A stretch of DNA of 64,000 nt from Acholoe squamosa (GCA_949317995.1 OX439046.1:39282002-39346001), one strand, 5' to 3'; numbered from the stretch's first letter, positions 1 through 11,514 are shown. Translations and numbers: made by a program. The notes: a model not told the origin generated them from the letters alone.

Positions 1-68
1 CTGGGTCACATCAAGCACTCTACCACTGCTCCCACCGAGGCTGTGTTGGGGGTCTAGATGGGGGGTCC

Positions 69-283
69 CCATGTCACATGTCGATTTTAAGAAAAGGCCA
101 TGTCACAAGTCACTAAATTTCTATTTTCCCATGTCCTTGTCACTAGGCTTCATGTCATATGTCGATTTTAAGGAAAGGCCATGTCTCATGTCACTAAACC
201 TTTCCTTCTCAATGTCATTGTCACTAAGCTTCATGTCACATGTCGATTTTAAGAAATGACCATGTCACCCTGTCGAATTTAGG
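69..283. repeat. Tandem repeat, period about 81 bp
   Basis: About 2.6 copies of an 81-bp unit. The shared core TGTCGATTTTAAG recurs near 79, 160 and 241, followed by ATGTCAC-type words. The open frame that crosses it is a by-product of the repeat and is not called as a gene. Confidence 0.8.
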
Positions 284-285
284 GG

Positions 286-1472
286 TCTAGACCCATTGTG
301 TTGATAACCTACGTTGATAAGTGTACTTAAAGCATTACACTGTTAGGCCTCCAATGCTGAGGTGGAGATCGCTTATATTAGAAAGGGTTCCAACACAAAA
401 TCCTCACTCAAGACTTCCAGAATTTTCAATGACAAAAATCTATTTTTTTCCATGGCATTAACTAATATCGGACATAATCGCCCCCCCCTTTTATGGATTT
501 TGCGATCAATATTGCACTTTTCCTATTTTCCATGACTCCTGATGGAGTTTTCAGAAATTCTATGACATTTGATGACTTTAACTTACAACTTTTTATTACA
601 TGACATTCCATCATGCGCGGGAACCCTCAATAGAGGTAGGTCATCACTGAAGATGGACGAATTTCCCTTTGAGTAATTTATCTTGACCACAAGGGTTAAC
701 TTCAGCATACATAGATGATGTACAATCTGTACTGTCTGGTAGTTACCAAGGTTTATTGAAAGTCTATGATTAAATTATGGGAAGCTTCAGTATGATTATA
801 CTAATCATTCTAAAAATAAACAGCCCACATACATACAAACAATCACATAACTGGACTGATAGTTAAGACATCAATGGTTACTGTATCCTTTACCTGACAA
901 GAGCCAGACAACGGAATAAATCCTTGGAAGAAATATGAAGTGCTATTGAATTACGAGCACAATATTTACTTTGGAAAAATCATACTGAAAAAAGTACTCA
1001 AAAAGGCACGGACTTTTATAACAACCTGGAGTATGTTACATCTAAGTCAGAATTATAAGAGCAATGCTTTGGTCTATAGTATCAATGATGTGGTAGTTCA
1101 AGGTAGCGTGGCGTGAAGGTGGCGTGAAGAAGCAGAGTTGATTGAGGATGATGGGTGGCGTGAAGCAGCAGAGATAAGGGCAGCCAGCTGTCCATAATCC
1201 TCACTCTCCGTAACACCCGCTAATGTAGACACATTTAGCGCGGGGTGTACCTGTAACCATAGAACAGGTAGAGTCCTTGTGAGTTACCCTAATACACACC
1301 TGCAATATTTATATCTCATTTGAACATCTGATGCTCTAGATGTTATATCAGTCATATATCTTAGCAAGCTAATACTTGTATATCCTACATTAAAGAAAAG
1401 GTTTGCAAAACTTGGTAACTTGGTAAAAAAAAATGGGGGAGTACAAAAAAACATCCATTTTGATATTTGACG
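286..1472. other. AT-rich stretch without recognisable gene
   Basis: I see no convincing exon, RNA gene or repeat here. There is a small GGCGTG-rich patch near 1105-1160 (three imperfect copies of GTGGCGTGAAG) and a short inverted repeat around 1228-1245 (CGCTAATGTAGACACATTTAGCG). Confidence 0.5.
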
Positions 1473-1605
1473 TAAGGGAGTGATAAAAAAGGGGGGGGGG
1501 GAAGGGGCAATTTTTTTTTAACACCTCGACAGGGAGGGGGGGGGCAAAATGTATTTAATCCCCTCTGAGGGGCAAAATTATTTCACATGTTTTCCACGAA
1601 ATTGC
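1473..1605 (+). mobile_element. Harbinger-like poly-G MITE, one end
   Basis: It starts GGGAGTGAT after TAA, like the 45.6, 50.8 and 52.6 kb copies. It continues through G-runs into an ATTTCACATGTTTTCC segment shared with the 52.6 kb copy. No opposite end is seen. Confidence 0.55.
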
Positions 1606-1611
1606 CAAAAC

Positions 1612-2035
1612 AGGGGCGTAGGAAAAGGGGGGGCCAGGGGGGCCTGGGCCCCCCCAATCATGAAGGAGGTGGGGCCTGAATATGTCTGGGCCCCCCCAAT
1701 ATTGGCCAAGAACTCAAACTCAAATTAGATTTATATGGTGATGGGATAGGGAAAGTAGGGGTGTGAGCCTAAGTCAGATCCAAGATTCAACAAAAATTAC
1801 TTTTCTATACAAATTCTATATATGTATATGTATAGACGTCATCGACAACTCAAGGTGGTCACGATGGGGCCCTGGCTGGGCCCCCCCAATGAAGATTTGC
1901 TTCCTACCCCTCTGCCAAAAGGGTGTGTTCGTACAAAGGTTACAGCCCCTCCAGGAAGAGGGGGATGCAAAGTTCCTTTTTGTGCATCCATGCGAAAATC
2001 CACTGACCAACGTGGTTAAAAGAACTAGACAGCAA
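1612..2035. repeat. G/C-homopolymer repeat, possibly hAT-like
   Basis: It begins CAGGGGCGTAGGAAAAGG and holds three copies of a GGGCCTGGGCCCCCCCAAT-type unit (about 1640, 1690, 1870). The CAGGGGCGTAG start resembles ends of some hAT-type elements, but I see no matching opposite end or target duplication. Small open frames here are not supported as genes. Confidence 0.35.
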
Positions 2036-2075
2036 TTTTAAGTGAGAGCAGTTCAAAATGGTAACCAGTTACCTG

Positions 2076-2219
2076 CAGAGATGCCACTTGCTATATAACA
2101 AAAACCAGGAAAAACTGATTTTGGACACCCTTACCAAGGAAATTCACATGAATTAGTACATTAGTCTGGACCAAACAAAACCAGGAATTCCTGGTAAACC
2201 AGGAAAAGTGGCATCTCTG
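2076..2219. mobile_element. Short MITE with CAGAGATGCCACTT ends
   Basis: A 144-bp unit with inverted ends CAGAGATGCCACTT and AAGTGGCATCTCTG. The CAG...CTG ends suggest hAT affinity, but the flanking 8 bp do not match cleanly, so the superfamily is uncertain. A lone copy of one end (AAAAGTGGCATCTCTG) lies near 45,258. Confidence 0.6.
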
Positions 2220-2490
2220 TACCCGTATGGGGGGGGGGGCATGGAACAAGAGAGCAGAGAAAGTGGGGGAAAGAACAGGATTGCATCATTCCCTGGTTCA
2301 TATATGGACCATATATATGGATATTCCCACACCATTACTATTTAAGGGAATGCAACTCTGGTCCACTGCACTGAGAAAATAGTTCTGGCAATCTTTTGCT
2401 TTGACCACAAACACTTTCAAAGTAGGTTCCCTTATTTTCATCAAAACCATACATATTTATAATATTGTATCACATTCCCTATCATAAATT

Positions 2491-2890
2491 TTGGAATTTT
2501 GGGAAACTTACCGTAGGGTACCGGAGGGAAGTTGAAGTAAAACTTCTTATTTTACCGAGGGAATACGGGGTATTGGAGGAACAGATGAGATATGAACGAG
2601 GGCGGTCACTTGACGACAGACTTGAAGACCTAAAATCTATGAGTAGAAAAACACTTTTCTGGAAACAAACCAGATTAGACATTTCAATTTTTTATATATT
2701 ATAATAATAACCTCGAAAGAATACGGGTAGGGTGGGAAGGGCATCTGTTCCTCCAATACCCCGTATTCCCTCGGTAAAATAAGAAGTTTTACTTCAACTT
2801 CCCTCCGGTACCCTACGGTAAGTTTCCCAAAATTCCAAAATTTTACCTCGGGAATACCTCGGGTATTTCCGTAACCGATGAGATGTTAGA
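2491..2890. repeat. Inverted-repeat cluster at the DIRS 3' side
   Basis: Two arms of about 100 bp (roughly 2,491-2,598 and 2,740-2,848) are near-perfect inverted copies containing TACCGTAGGGTACCGGAGGG. Next to the second arm, 2,848-2,886 is an inverted copy of the right end of the DIRS element at 9,346-9,386 (core ATCTCATCGGTTACGGAAAT). The block at 2,586-2,622 matches the right subterminal sequence at 9,317-9,351. Such a set of inverted and internally complementary repeats is the known end architecture of DIRS elements. Confidence 0.7.
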
Positions 2891-3126
2891 AGCGAATGTG
2901 TTTTTCTAGTCATAAAGATTTTTGGCTATTATCAATAATTCTCAATTATTATTAATTTAATAATTGACCAAGACCAATACAGAATCAATTCAACACCTTC
3001 AATTTTCTGACCTTTATCATCACCAACTTGGTTAAAGCACAGTACACTAGTAATCTGGAGTAGTCAAAAAACCAACCAATGCAATTAATACACCAGATAA
3101 CCCATACATTTGAACGTTCAACAAAT

Positions 3127-4150
3127 CTAATCTGCTAGTCTCAGCAAGTTTGTAGCTACATGCTCTGTATCAATCTCGATGGGCTTGTTGTAGAATTTCC
3201 GATATGAGTTAGCTGACTTCCACCCTGCCAGGCGCATTACGGCATTTAAGCAGGATCCTACCTTGGTGGAAGCTGAAGCTGAGGCCCCCCGAGTAGAGTG
3301 GGCCTTCCAATGTGAAGTGTCAATCTCAGCCATGTCTAGAGTGGCAATGGTCCACCTGGCCAGGGTATCCCTGCTGATTCCGTCATTAGGCAAAATGTAA
3401 CTCATAAGGAGCTGCAGTGGATTTTCAAGAGGTGGAAGGTTCAGCTTCCTCCTAAGTCGTTCAGACTTTTCACGGACCTTTTGCCTCCTAGTGAGATATG
3501 CCTTAAGGGTGCTGACCACACAGAGCTTTTCATTTAGTATGTAGGGTCTCAAGACCACAGTGTTTAAAGGGTCACCCACTCTGTTAGACTTTAACAGAGT
3601 ACTGAGTCTGAAGACAGCATTCCTGTCCTCCCAAGACAGTTCATCTGTCCTTAACGCTAAGATTGTCTGCCCTCTTTGAGATGTGACAAGCAAAATTAAG
3701 ACAGCTAGTTTCAACGAAAACTTCTTAAGTGACAAAGAACTGTTATCCCCCCAACTTTTGAACAACTTGAATACTTTTGTAACGTCCCAAAACGTGTCAT
3801 ACCTTGGTCCACTAGGTCTATCTTCGTATGTACCCTTCACCATATGGCAAATGTTTGGATGTTGCCCAATAGGCGCCCCATCTACCTGTGGTAACAGGGT
3901 TCCCAAAGCACATCGTGCCACATTCATAACTCCGTGACCTACTCCCGAGTCATACAAAGTTCTCATAAATTTACACACTTGTGGCATAGTGCCCTTCATC
4001 CAGTTATAACCCCATTCAACACAGAAAACTATCCATTTGTTAATGTAAGTCGTATTAAGTTTCCTTGTAGATGGTCTCCAAGCTTTTATCATAAAGTCAA
4101 TGGAAGCCTTGTCATACCCTTCCTTTTGGAGGCGTCGCCTCAGAAAAGGA
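3127..4150 (-). CDS. DIRS tyrosine recombinase region
   Basis: This is the recombinase part of the DIRS element, which inserts the circular DNA intermediate in place of a DDE integrase. The predicted protein shows an N-terminal helical SAM-like stretch (around KLNTTYINKWIVFCVEWG), then the catalytic pattern of the family: an arginine in TSQRGQT, a HSTRGASAS box (H-x-x-R) and a late tyrosine in ANSYRKFYN. The HSTRG box and the spacing fit DIRS/PAT-type recombinases. It lies directly downstream of the RNase H region on the same strand and ends near the left inverted repeat. I am confident in the family and less so in the exact protein start, because the frame overlaps the RNase H frame. Confidence 0.85.
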
Positions 4151-4199
4151 AAGCTATAATTGGTAGACTTCCTATGAACTGTAGGCTTGTAGGGGCCCC

Positions 4200-5015
4200 A
4201 CGAGGTAGTAGGTTGTTCTTTCTCTTGCGGAACCGTACATAGTCCACCGCATACTTGTGGGCTTTTGCCTTCCAGGGTTGACTCTCCCAATCCGGCATCA
4301 CGAGGATTGCCCTTGCCCCTGCCCTCAATATGCGTTGAAGCACTCGGCCTGCAATGCTGAACGGAGGAAAACAATATAAGAGCTTATTGGGCCATGTGAA
4401 TGAGAAAGAGTCAACTTTCCATGCTTCTGGTTCTGGCCTACGTGACACAAAACATTGAACTTTACAATTTGTTCTAGAGGCGAACATGTCCACCTGAGGC
4501 CTCCCAAACCTTTCACAAATGATTTCAAAAATTGAGTCATTTATCTCCCACTCAGTCTGATCTTCGAAATGGCGTGACTCATGATCAGCGATGACATTAT
4601 CCACTCCCGGCACATGAGCCGCTGTCAACCAGATCCCTCTAGACTCACACCAGTTCCAGATGTTTCTTGATACCAGATTACACATTGGAGACTGCAGCCC
4701 TCCCATATGTCTCACATATGCAAGTGCCATGGTATTATCTGTCATGACCTTTATATGAGCCCCTCTCACTTTACACAACAATTTTAGCCCATATTCTATT
4801 GCCATGGTCTCGTGGATGTTGGTGTGGAAGTCCACCTCAGAGGGAAGCCATCTGCCATTAGTTCTGACGTTCCCTCTGTGTGCACCCCAGCCGTCATCCG
4901 ATGCATCCTTATACAATTCAAACTCTGGTGGCCCTACATCCAGTGCCTTCTTAGCAGTTGGTATGCTGGCTTGCCACCATAGTATGTCCTGTATAGCATC
5001 CTTGGAAAGTACCAT
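4200..5015 (-). CDS. DIRS RNase H region
   Basis: RNase H domain of the DIRS element, which removes RNA from the RNA-DNA hybrid. Visible landmarks are KDASDDGWGAH, the IHETMAIEYGLK helix, VMTDNTMALAYV and the distal VPGVDNVIAD. Downstream is the DMFASRTN...CFVSRRPEPEAW...FSFTWP block that DIRS and related elements carry after RNase H. It follows the reverse transcriptase on the same strand and leads into the recombinase. Confidence 0.85.
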
Positions 5016-5036
5016 TTTTGCATCAAAATTCCCTTT

Positions 5037-6010
5037 TCAGTAGGCTAACCATTCATTCTTGCATTTCTCAAGTCCTTTTATATGTGCAGGCCCATATTGA
5101 ACTCCTGCCGAGTAAGCTACCATAAGACCTATGAGAGATGCAACCTCCCTGATTTTTGGCTTGACTTTCCCCAGCAGCAAGTAGGAATCTGACATGAATT
5201 TGTCTACCTTATCCTGAGTTGGATATATAGCCATATCCACAGAGTCAATCCAAAAACCCAAGAAAATCACCCTTTGTGAGGCTACAAAGGCTGACTTATG
5301 TGGATGAATTACAAAGCCTAACCCATCCAGGGTTTCACACACTCTTCTGATAGATTTCTCACAACCTTCTTTTGACTCATGCATTATAAAAGAATCGTCA
5401 ATGTAGGGGAAACAGATGTGTCCCTCCTCCCTTAGCTTTGCGAAGGAGGGAGTGAGCAACTTTGTGAATACTCTTGGTGCACATGAAAGACCGTTTGGCA
5501 TCCCTACAAACTGGTAGAGGACCCCATTCCACCTGAACTTCAGAAATTTACGATAATCTTCTCGTACAGGAATAGAGTAATAGGCATCCTTTAAATCTAC
5601 ACTCCCCATAAAACAATTAGGGGTGACAAGGTCCACAGCAGTTTGTAGGGAGGCCATCTTAAAATGCTCATACATGACCTGCTTGTTCATATCTGTCAAA
5701 TCCAATACAAGCCTGTAATCCCCATTGGGCTTGGGACGCAGGAAAACATTGGAGATGAATTCGCCCTGTTCATGTACTGTAAACTCAATAATACCCATAG
5801 CTACCATTTTCTCTACTTCCTTATCCATAAAGGCCACCTCTACCGGATCAAGTTTATATGGAGGAGGCACCCAGTCCTGGGATGGTAAGGCATTAAAGTC
5901 AATGGTGACCCCCTGAGACATGGCTAAGATCCAAGGGTCCTTGGTGAGTTTAAACCAAGCATCAGCACACTTCAGAATGTTACCCCCTTGAAAGGATTGG
6001 ACAGTGTTAT
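5037..6010 (-). CDS. DIRS reverse transcriptase region
   Basis: Reverse transcriptase of the DIRS element. In order the protein shows FLRPKPNGDYRLVLDLTDMN (finger region), GSVDLKDAYYSIPV (motif A aspartate), QFVGMPNGLSCAPRVFTKLL (motif B), CFPYIDDSFIM (YIDD catalytic box, motif C) and VIFLGFWIDS (motif E). The short PPYKLDPVEVAFMDKEVEKM lead-in is typical of DIRS. It sits between the gag-like and RNase H regions on the minus strand. Confidence 0.9.
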
Positions 6011-8487
6011 GTAGTGGGAAGGGACTCACCTGCCCTACTTGGGCCCCTTCTTGGAAAAACCCTGTTGGGTTTGCTGCTGCTGACCTTGGCCCTGAGGACG
6101 AGGTGCTTTGAAGCGGTAACCCTGGCCTTGTGTCTGGTAATTCTGAGAGTAAGTCTGCCTGTAGCCATGAGCAACTTGAAATCTCGGCTGAGCATATTGA
6201 TGGCGCGGAGCAGGGTAGCGGCCCCTAGGGCCCTGGACATAGTAGTGGTTTTATCCATAAGGGTGCCTAGGTCCCCAGGCTTGAGCAGGTGCTGTGCCCA
6301 TGACCTTCTGCTTTTTAGACTGGGAATAAGAATCCTGGGGTCCTGGGCATTTAGACGCTAGGACCTTGTCCAAGATCTTCTTGTCCTCCTCAGCTTGCTT
6401 AATACGAGCCTCCAGGTTGCCCCCAAAAAGCCATTGTGGGTCCCCATCAATGTTGGTCTTGGTGAGCGCCTTAGCATAGGGCTTAGCAAGGAAAGGTTTT
6501 AGCAGGTCCCTCCTCTTTACCGATAGCCCATTGCACACATTGACCAGTAATCTGGTTGCCCTATTGAAATCCCTTCCAAAGGCATCCAGTTGTTGGTCCT
6601 CGGGCCCTTTCTCCAACATCATCGAGCCTAACGGTGCCATACCGTAATCTCCCGCGTAGAAGGCGCAGCTCGCGTAGAAGGCGCCCCCCCAACTCAGAGG
6701 AGGCCTTTTCACGTAGAAGGCGCACGTACCTCTTCTGGATCGATTTCCGGAAAAACCCGCGTACAAGGCACCCCCCCAACTCACAGGGGGGCTGTTTCGC
6801 GTACAAGGCGCTCCCCACCCCCCCTTCCTAACCCCCCTCCCCACCCCCTATTGTACACCGACCGGGCTGCCGCGCTGCTGGGTCTATGAGTCGATGCTGT
6901 CATCGGCCCACGTGTTCCCTACACCCCGGCAGGCGTGCGGACCATTCCCCGGTCTGCCGCGGCGCTAGCGCTATGAGTCGATGCTGTCATCGGCCCACGG
7001 TCGGCTTGAACCCGCCGAGCGCCCGTACACCGACCGGGCTGCCGCGGTGCTAGCTATATGAGTTCAAGCTGTCATTGGCACACGGTCGACGTATTCCCCG
7101 CCGAGCGCGTCGACACCTCCCGGTCTGCCGCGGTGCTGGCTCTATGAGTTCAAGCTGTCATCGGCACACGGTGTGACGGTCGGCGTTAAAAAAAACGGCG
7201 AGCAAATCTACAGCAACCGGTCTGCCGTATTGCTGGCTATATGAGTTCAAGCTGTCATTGGCGCATGGTGGGCCTTATCCCCGGCGAGCACGTCGACACC
7301 TCCCGGTCTGCCGCGGTGCTGGCGCTATGAGTTCAAGCTGTAATCGGCGCATTTTCCCAAATGAGATGTTGGAAAAACCCGCGTATAAGGCGCACCCCAA
7401 ACTCAAGGCAATTTACCTCCCGCGTATAAGACCCATGAACGATCTGATTCGCGTATAAGACGCGCCTTCTACGCGGGAGATTACAGTAGCTGCAATGGCC
7501 GAGACCACCCCTTTCTGCAGGGTCTGAAGAGATACATCCAGCATACGCACTGCCGCATTCTTGGAAAGTGCCTCAGAGTTGAAAATTGCTTCCTCTAACT
7601 TAGGTGCTACCAGTCTCTGCACATTTGAAGGCCTAGGAAATTCTTTAGCCGCTTTCTCTAAGTCCTGGGCAACATAAGTCTCTTCAAAATAGGAATTGAT
7701 GGCATCGGAGAGGGCTTCATGTACGGTGGGGCCTTCCTTGGTTAGTTCCGCTTTTTCCCGTCTATAGGACTGGATACTCTCAGCTAGGCTTCCAGTTAGC
7801 CCCTTGAGATGGTCAATTGGAGGTGGTTTGATTGATTGATTTGTGTTTTACAGCACTTTAGCGGCACTAAGTGGCTATCCCGTGCTTCACAGGTTGATAA
7901 TTTAACAGAGGAATGTGTCAGTGCCCGCGCATATGTGCACCACACACATCCTGAGGGGATAGGAAAGAGGAGATATAGACCCTTTTAAGTGGGCTAGGGA
8001 AGCCCGCAATTGGAGGTGGCTTAGCCTTTGACGACTGTGCCTCAGAATCACCTTGCACAGAAGCCACTTCCTCCTCATCATCCACCACTGACATAGCATG
8101 TGCCTGTCCATGTGGGCCTAGTACCACATAACCCTGACCTTCGTCCTCTACTGGTTCACACTGGTAGGCCATGTGATCCATACCATAGGCATAATCCATC
8201 GGCTGATAAGGGTCCTGATAGTAATCATAACCCTGTTGGTAGTAGGGCATAGGAGGAGCCCATCTTTGAGGTGGCTGGACCAACAGCACAGGAGCACTGG
8301 GAGTCTCAGTAGCTTGAACTTCAGGCTCCTTCTCAGAGTTGACTGAACTCACAGTGTCTTTCTCAGCACCCTTATCCTTAGAATGCCTAGATGAAGATCT
8401 AGCAGAGCTGGAACTTGAATTAGAGTTCTTATGTGATTTCTTTCCCTTCTCCACAGCAGTGGGACTGGACTGTGATGTACTTGCCAT
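6010..8487 (-). CDS. DIRS gag-like ORF1 region, split by two insertions
   Basis: Low-complexity ORF1 of the DIRS element, presumed to make the nucleoprotein. It begins MASTSQSSPTAVEKGKKSHK with a Ser/Lys-rich head, then a Tyr/Gln/Pro-rich stretch (PYYQQGYDYYQDPYQPMDYA), a conserved-looking middle (QWLFGGNLEARIKQAEEDKK) and a Gln/Gly-rich tail next to the reverse transcriptase. Two mobile elements sit in it: a SINE (7,827-8,006) flanked by a 13-bp duplication and an 845-bp MITE (6,642-7,486) flanked by TA. There is no zinc knuckle, as is usual for DIRS. Assignment rests mainly on position. Confidence 0.65.
6642..7486. mobile_element. TA-target MITE with internal GC-rich repeats
   Basis: An 845-bp insertion in the DIRS gag-like region, flanked by TA on both sides. 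Its ends begin CCGTAATCTCCCGCGTAGAA and finish in the inverted form, so the unit is a non-autonomous DNA transposon of a TA-duplicating (Tc1/mariner-like) type. GTAGAAGGCGC words repeat near the ends. The core (about 6,850-7,350) is a GC-rich tandem array described separately. Same end family: 18,269, 31,530, 37,186 and 48,011. Confidence 0.8.
6850..7350. repeat. GC-rich tandem array inside a MITE
   Basis: About six imperfect copies, 75-115 bp apart, of a unit with GGTCTGCCGCGGTGCTGG, CTATGAGTTCAAGCTGTCAT and CGGCACACGGTCGGC. Base composition is far more GC-rich than the surroundings. Confidence 0.8.
7827..8006 (-). mobile_element. SINE copy 1 (AATC-tail type)
   Basis: A 180-bp SINE on the minus strand with a perfect 13-bp target duplication CAATTGGAGGTGG (7,814-7,826 and 8,007-8,019). 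On its own strand it starts GGGCTTCCCTAGCCCACTT, has the GTGGTGCACATATGCGCGGG core and ends in CACTTAGTGCCGCTAAAGTG followed by (AATC)n. It interrupts the DIRS gag-like region. Confidence 0.9.
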
Positions 8488-8519
8488 CCTGGAAAAAGAC
8501 CAGAAATAAAAGATTATAG

Positions 8520-8870
8520 GCTAGTGACATTCGCGGTATGTACTTAGAGCAGGCCTGCCAAAGCATGTACCTGGAGCAAAGCCAAAAAGAACGGCGAATC
8601 CTCGCCGAACGGTATGTGCTTAGAGCAGGACTAGAAAAATGTACCTGGAGTAGACCCGCTTAGCGGTAAAACGGCAAATCCTCGCCGAGCGGTATGTACT
8701 TAGAGCAGGACTAGACCATGTACCTGGAGTAGACCCGCTTAGCAGTAACACAACGGCAAAACTCGCTGAGCGGTATGTACTTAGAGCAGGACAAGAAAAC
8801 ATGTACCTGAAGTAGACCCAAATAGGAACAATAGCGATAAACTCGCCGAGGTGTACTCTAGGTAGCTCCC
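8520..8870. repeat. Leader tandem repeats of the DIRS element
   Basis: About four copies of an 85-105 bp unit containing CGGTATGTACTTAGAGCAGG, ATGTACCTGGAGTAGACC and CAAATCCTCGCCGAG. They lie between the gag-like start and the right inverted terminal repeat, in the presumed 5' leader. Confidence 0.75.
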
Positions 8871-9389
8871 GTGCATGTCCTACTCTAAGTACGCAGGTAC
8901 AACAGCGCTGGTGCTCGGCGAGCCCCAACGGACAATTTTTTCGATCGGTATCGACAAAAACTGCCCGAAAAAGGTGCAACTGAAGGCAAAAAGTGCCATA
9001 ACATCAGGGAATGCTCAAAAACCCCTGTTAGATCCCTGTACCGAGAGAATTCCAGTGGAATTCCGCCAGGAATACGTAAAATGTAAGATCTCTCTACGGC
9101 CCGCCGACACGACGACCGTCTTTGAGAGAAAAAACTTTATTTTCTAGCGCTAAAAAGGTACCCCAGCGGCGTAACCTTGGCTAGAAGCAAACAAGAACAA
9201 AAACCCTTGAAATAGGGCAAAAACTGCCCAACAACGGGCAGTAAAAAGGTGAAAAACGACAAAAAACTCACCTGGAAGTTTCAAACCGTCTGCCAAACAC
9301 GGACGCTCGATCCAAACTGTCGTCACGTGACCGCCCTCGTTCGTATCTCATCGGTTACGGAAATACCTGAGGTATTCCCGAGGTAAAAC

Positions 9390-10688
9390 ATAACGTTTTG
9401 ATATATCAATTTGTAAACAACTTGAAACATTCATTCAGATCACCATTCATGTGTATGAATCTATTCCAACCCTAATCTATGGCCATATATGGATAGTCTC
9501 ACAGGTTAATGTATGCTTAGGACCAGACATCTGCTCCCCTCCTAACCTCCCTTACCATATAAGGAAACGCAACTCTGGCCTTCTACACTGATGACATGGC
9601 ACCAGGCCTAACTTTATAAATCACATTTCAATTCACATCAACTTTGAACATCGAAACCTACCATTTTCCTCCTCCTTTTCTTATCATTTCTACATATACA
9701 TCTAGCAAACACATAAAAAAACACCCAAAAATTCGCTGGTCCTTCTTCAAACTACAATATATTTTACAAGGCAAGTACAATTGCTACTCCCTGCAACAAA
9801 CAATTTATTGGTGAGGTCGTACAATAAAATACAAAAATGGGAATATCTATTCATACAAAAAACATGGAATTTCTCAGACATACTGATGATGGCATATCCT
9901 AACATCTGACTGAAAATGACATTCCCACATACAAAAAAAAATTGATTTACTATTGAGCTCTATGGACAATTTGGACACCTTCAACAAACATCTACTTTTC
10001 TATACTTCAATCATCACATTTTAATAATTCCTACAAATTGGTTGTTCAAAAAATGTTTAACTTTCTCACAGTACTCTCAGATTAAACACATTCCAATCAC
10101 TGCCTTTGCTATTCAGCTCAAACTTTTTCTTAATTTTTCGCCAAAACCCCAAAGTTAAGAATGTGGGGCCATTCTCTATGACGACATAGCTCCACAGTAG
10201 GGCACGGCCCCCCCTCATAATTACCACTCTCTAATAAGCGCCTACCCCAAAAAAATGCTCATCCCCCCCTCATTTTTGGGGATTTTTTTTCAGACTAGAA
10301 AAGGCGGCATAGGGGGTCCAAGCAGGTCCACGGTGGCCCTTGTTACAGATACAGTAGCTTTTTAAATTTGAAAATGCAGCATGTGTAACGTAGAACAGCT
10401 TGAGTAAGACACTATTACCATACATATCAGACATGGCTTATTGTCAAGTCATAGTCAAGCTTACTTAACTCCTGTGCGGCTTAACGGGTCTCCTTGCTTA
10501 CAGCTTTAATATCATATTGCCAAATAATAGCGCAAAGTTAAAGCCAGTGTAAATTAGGATAGATATATAGAATAAAATGACCGACGTTCTTTGAGAGGAC
10601 CAGCCAGTTTAACATGGCTATTATCATTTGCAGTGTGCCTGCACTAATCCATGTATTACATTGGTCAAGGGGGAGAACGGGGACCTAC
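9390..10688. other. AT-rich DNA without recognisable gene
   Basis: No coding exon, RNA gene or mobile element recognised. A C-run-rich patch lies near 10,205-10,275. Confidence 0.5.
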
Positions 10689-10846
10689 CTTGTATTTGTT
10701 TGGAGTTGGAGTGTTGGTGTTTGTGAGGGGTTCCTGTTCCAGCTGGGTCTTCTCCTGGTCAAGAAGGTCCAGCACCCTGTTAGCAACAAGAAGCTTTATT
10801 AGGTCAGCAACAACTCTCTTCATCTCTTGATAACTTTTGTAATCCA
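10689..10846 (-). CDS. Candidate host coding exon (158 bp)
   Basis: A candidate internal exon on the minus strand. It is preceded by a pyrimidine-rich acceptor (GTTGGTTTCCCTAG) and followed by a good donor (AAG, then GTAGGT). Only one frame is open throughout; it encodes about 52 residues including DYKSYQEMKRVVADLIKLLV and DLLDQEKTQLEQEP, a charged, probably helical stretch, then an NTNTPTPNKYK tail. The incoming phase needs one base from the previous exon, which does not match the outgoing phase of the exon at 11,515, so a missed exon or a different gene is implied. I do not recognise the protein. Confidence 0.45.
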
Positions 10847-11514
10847 CTAGGGAAACCAACAGGTTAAGTCGATAGCCCTATCTATCATGACAATATTAAA
10901 TCCTGTTGAAGAAGAATGTCGTTGTATTAGGAGGAAACTATACACCGAGCATTCTATCAAAAGAAAAAAAAGACATTCTCAAGGTTTCGATTTTTTGTTT
11001 CAAACATGTATTAGATATTCCCAATTTGGAGGAATGTGGCTGGAGGCGTTCTTCCTCGGTGGTGCTACCTTGATGACTGTGGGTAGTCACAGTTGGACCA
11101 GACCTTAGTCTCCTTCAAAGCAACCAGGTGTGAAATATACACTACTGGTGTAGTCACCATAGATACAATACACAATTTGTGTAATCACCTTGGATGCAAT
11201 ACAATTGTTACATCACTTCCTCCTGGGCACAATACTACATCTCCTAGCAGAGGATGAAATTACCGAGCATATTTCTAGCATAGTATATGGAAGATTTCAA
11301 GTAGGGTGGCAGGTCAAGGTTTCGATCCCTTGTGGATCTAATCAGGTACAAATAAAGCTAATTGTACTATTTTCTTCCGCAATTTTAAGGTGCCCTCGCC
11401 ATGGGTGCTTTGGAAAATGAAGTCCAACACATGTTTAGCAATTTCTCTATTTTCACTAACAGAGATACTTATATATCTATCACGAATTTATATCAAACGA
11501 TGGTATCAACTTAC
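10847..11514. other. Intron-like interval, nothing recognised
   Basis: Between two candidate minus-strand exons. The phase mismatch between them suggests an unrecognised small exon could lie here, but I could not pick one. Confidence 0.35.

Larger units (their letters stand above)
2848..9388 (-). mobile_element. DIRS-family retrotransposon, broken
   Basis: A tyrosine-recombinase retrotransposon on the minus strand. Order from its 5' end (right): leader repeats, gag-like region, reverse transcriptase, RNase H, tyrosine recombinase. Inverted terminal repeats of about 40 bp lie at 2,848-2,886 and 9,346-9,386. DIRS elements use a recombinase rather than an integrase, and no target duplication is expected; none is seen. 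The gag-like region carries two later insertions, a TA-target MITE (6,642-7,486) and a SINE (7,827-8,006). Apart from these the coding parts look fairly well kept, with only a few interruptions, suggesting moderate age. The insertions alone make it a fossil. Confidence 0.85.

Noticed and set aside
71-259. 62-residue frame at the window start
   Set aside because: Translation of an 81-bp tandem repeat with no other coding signal.
1763-2041. Overlapping small frames on both strands
   Set aside because: They lie in a G/C-homopolymer repeat and have no domain or splice context.
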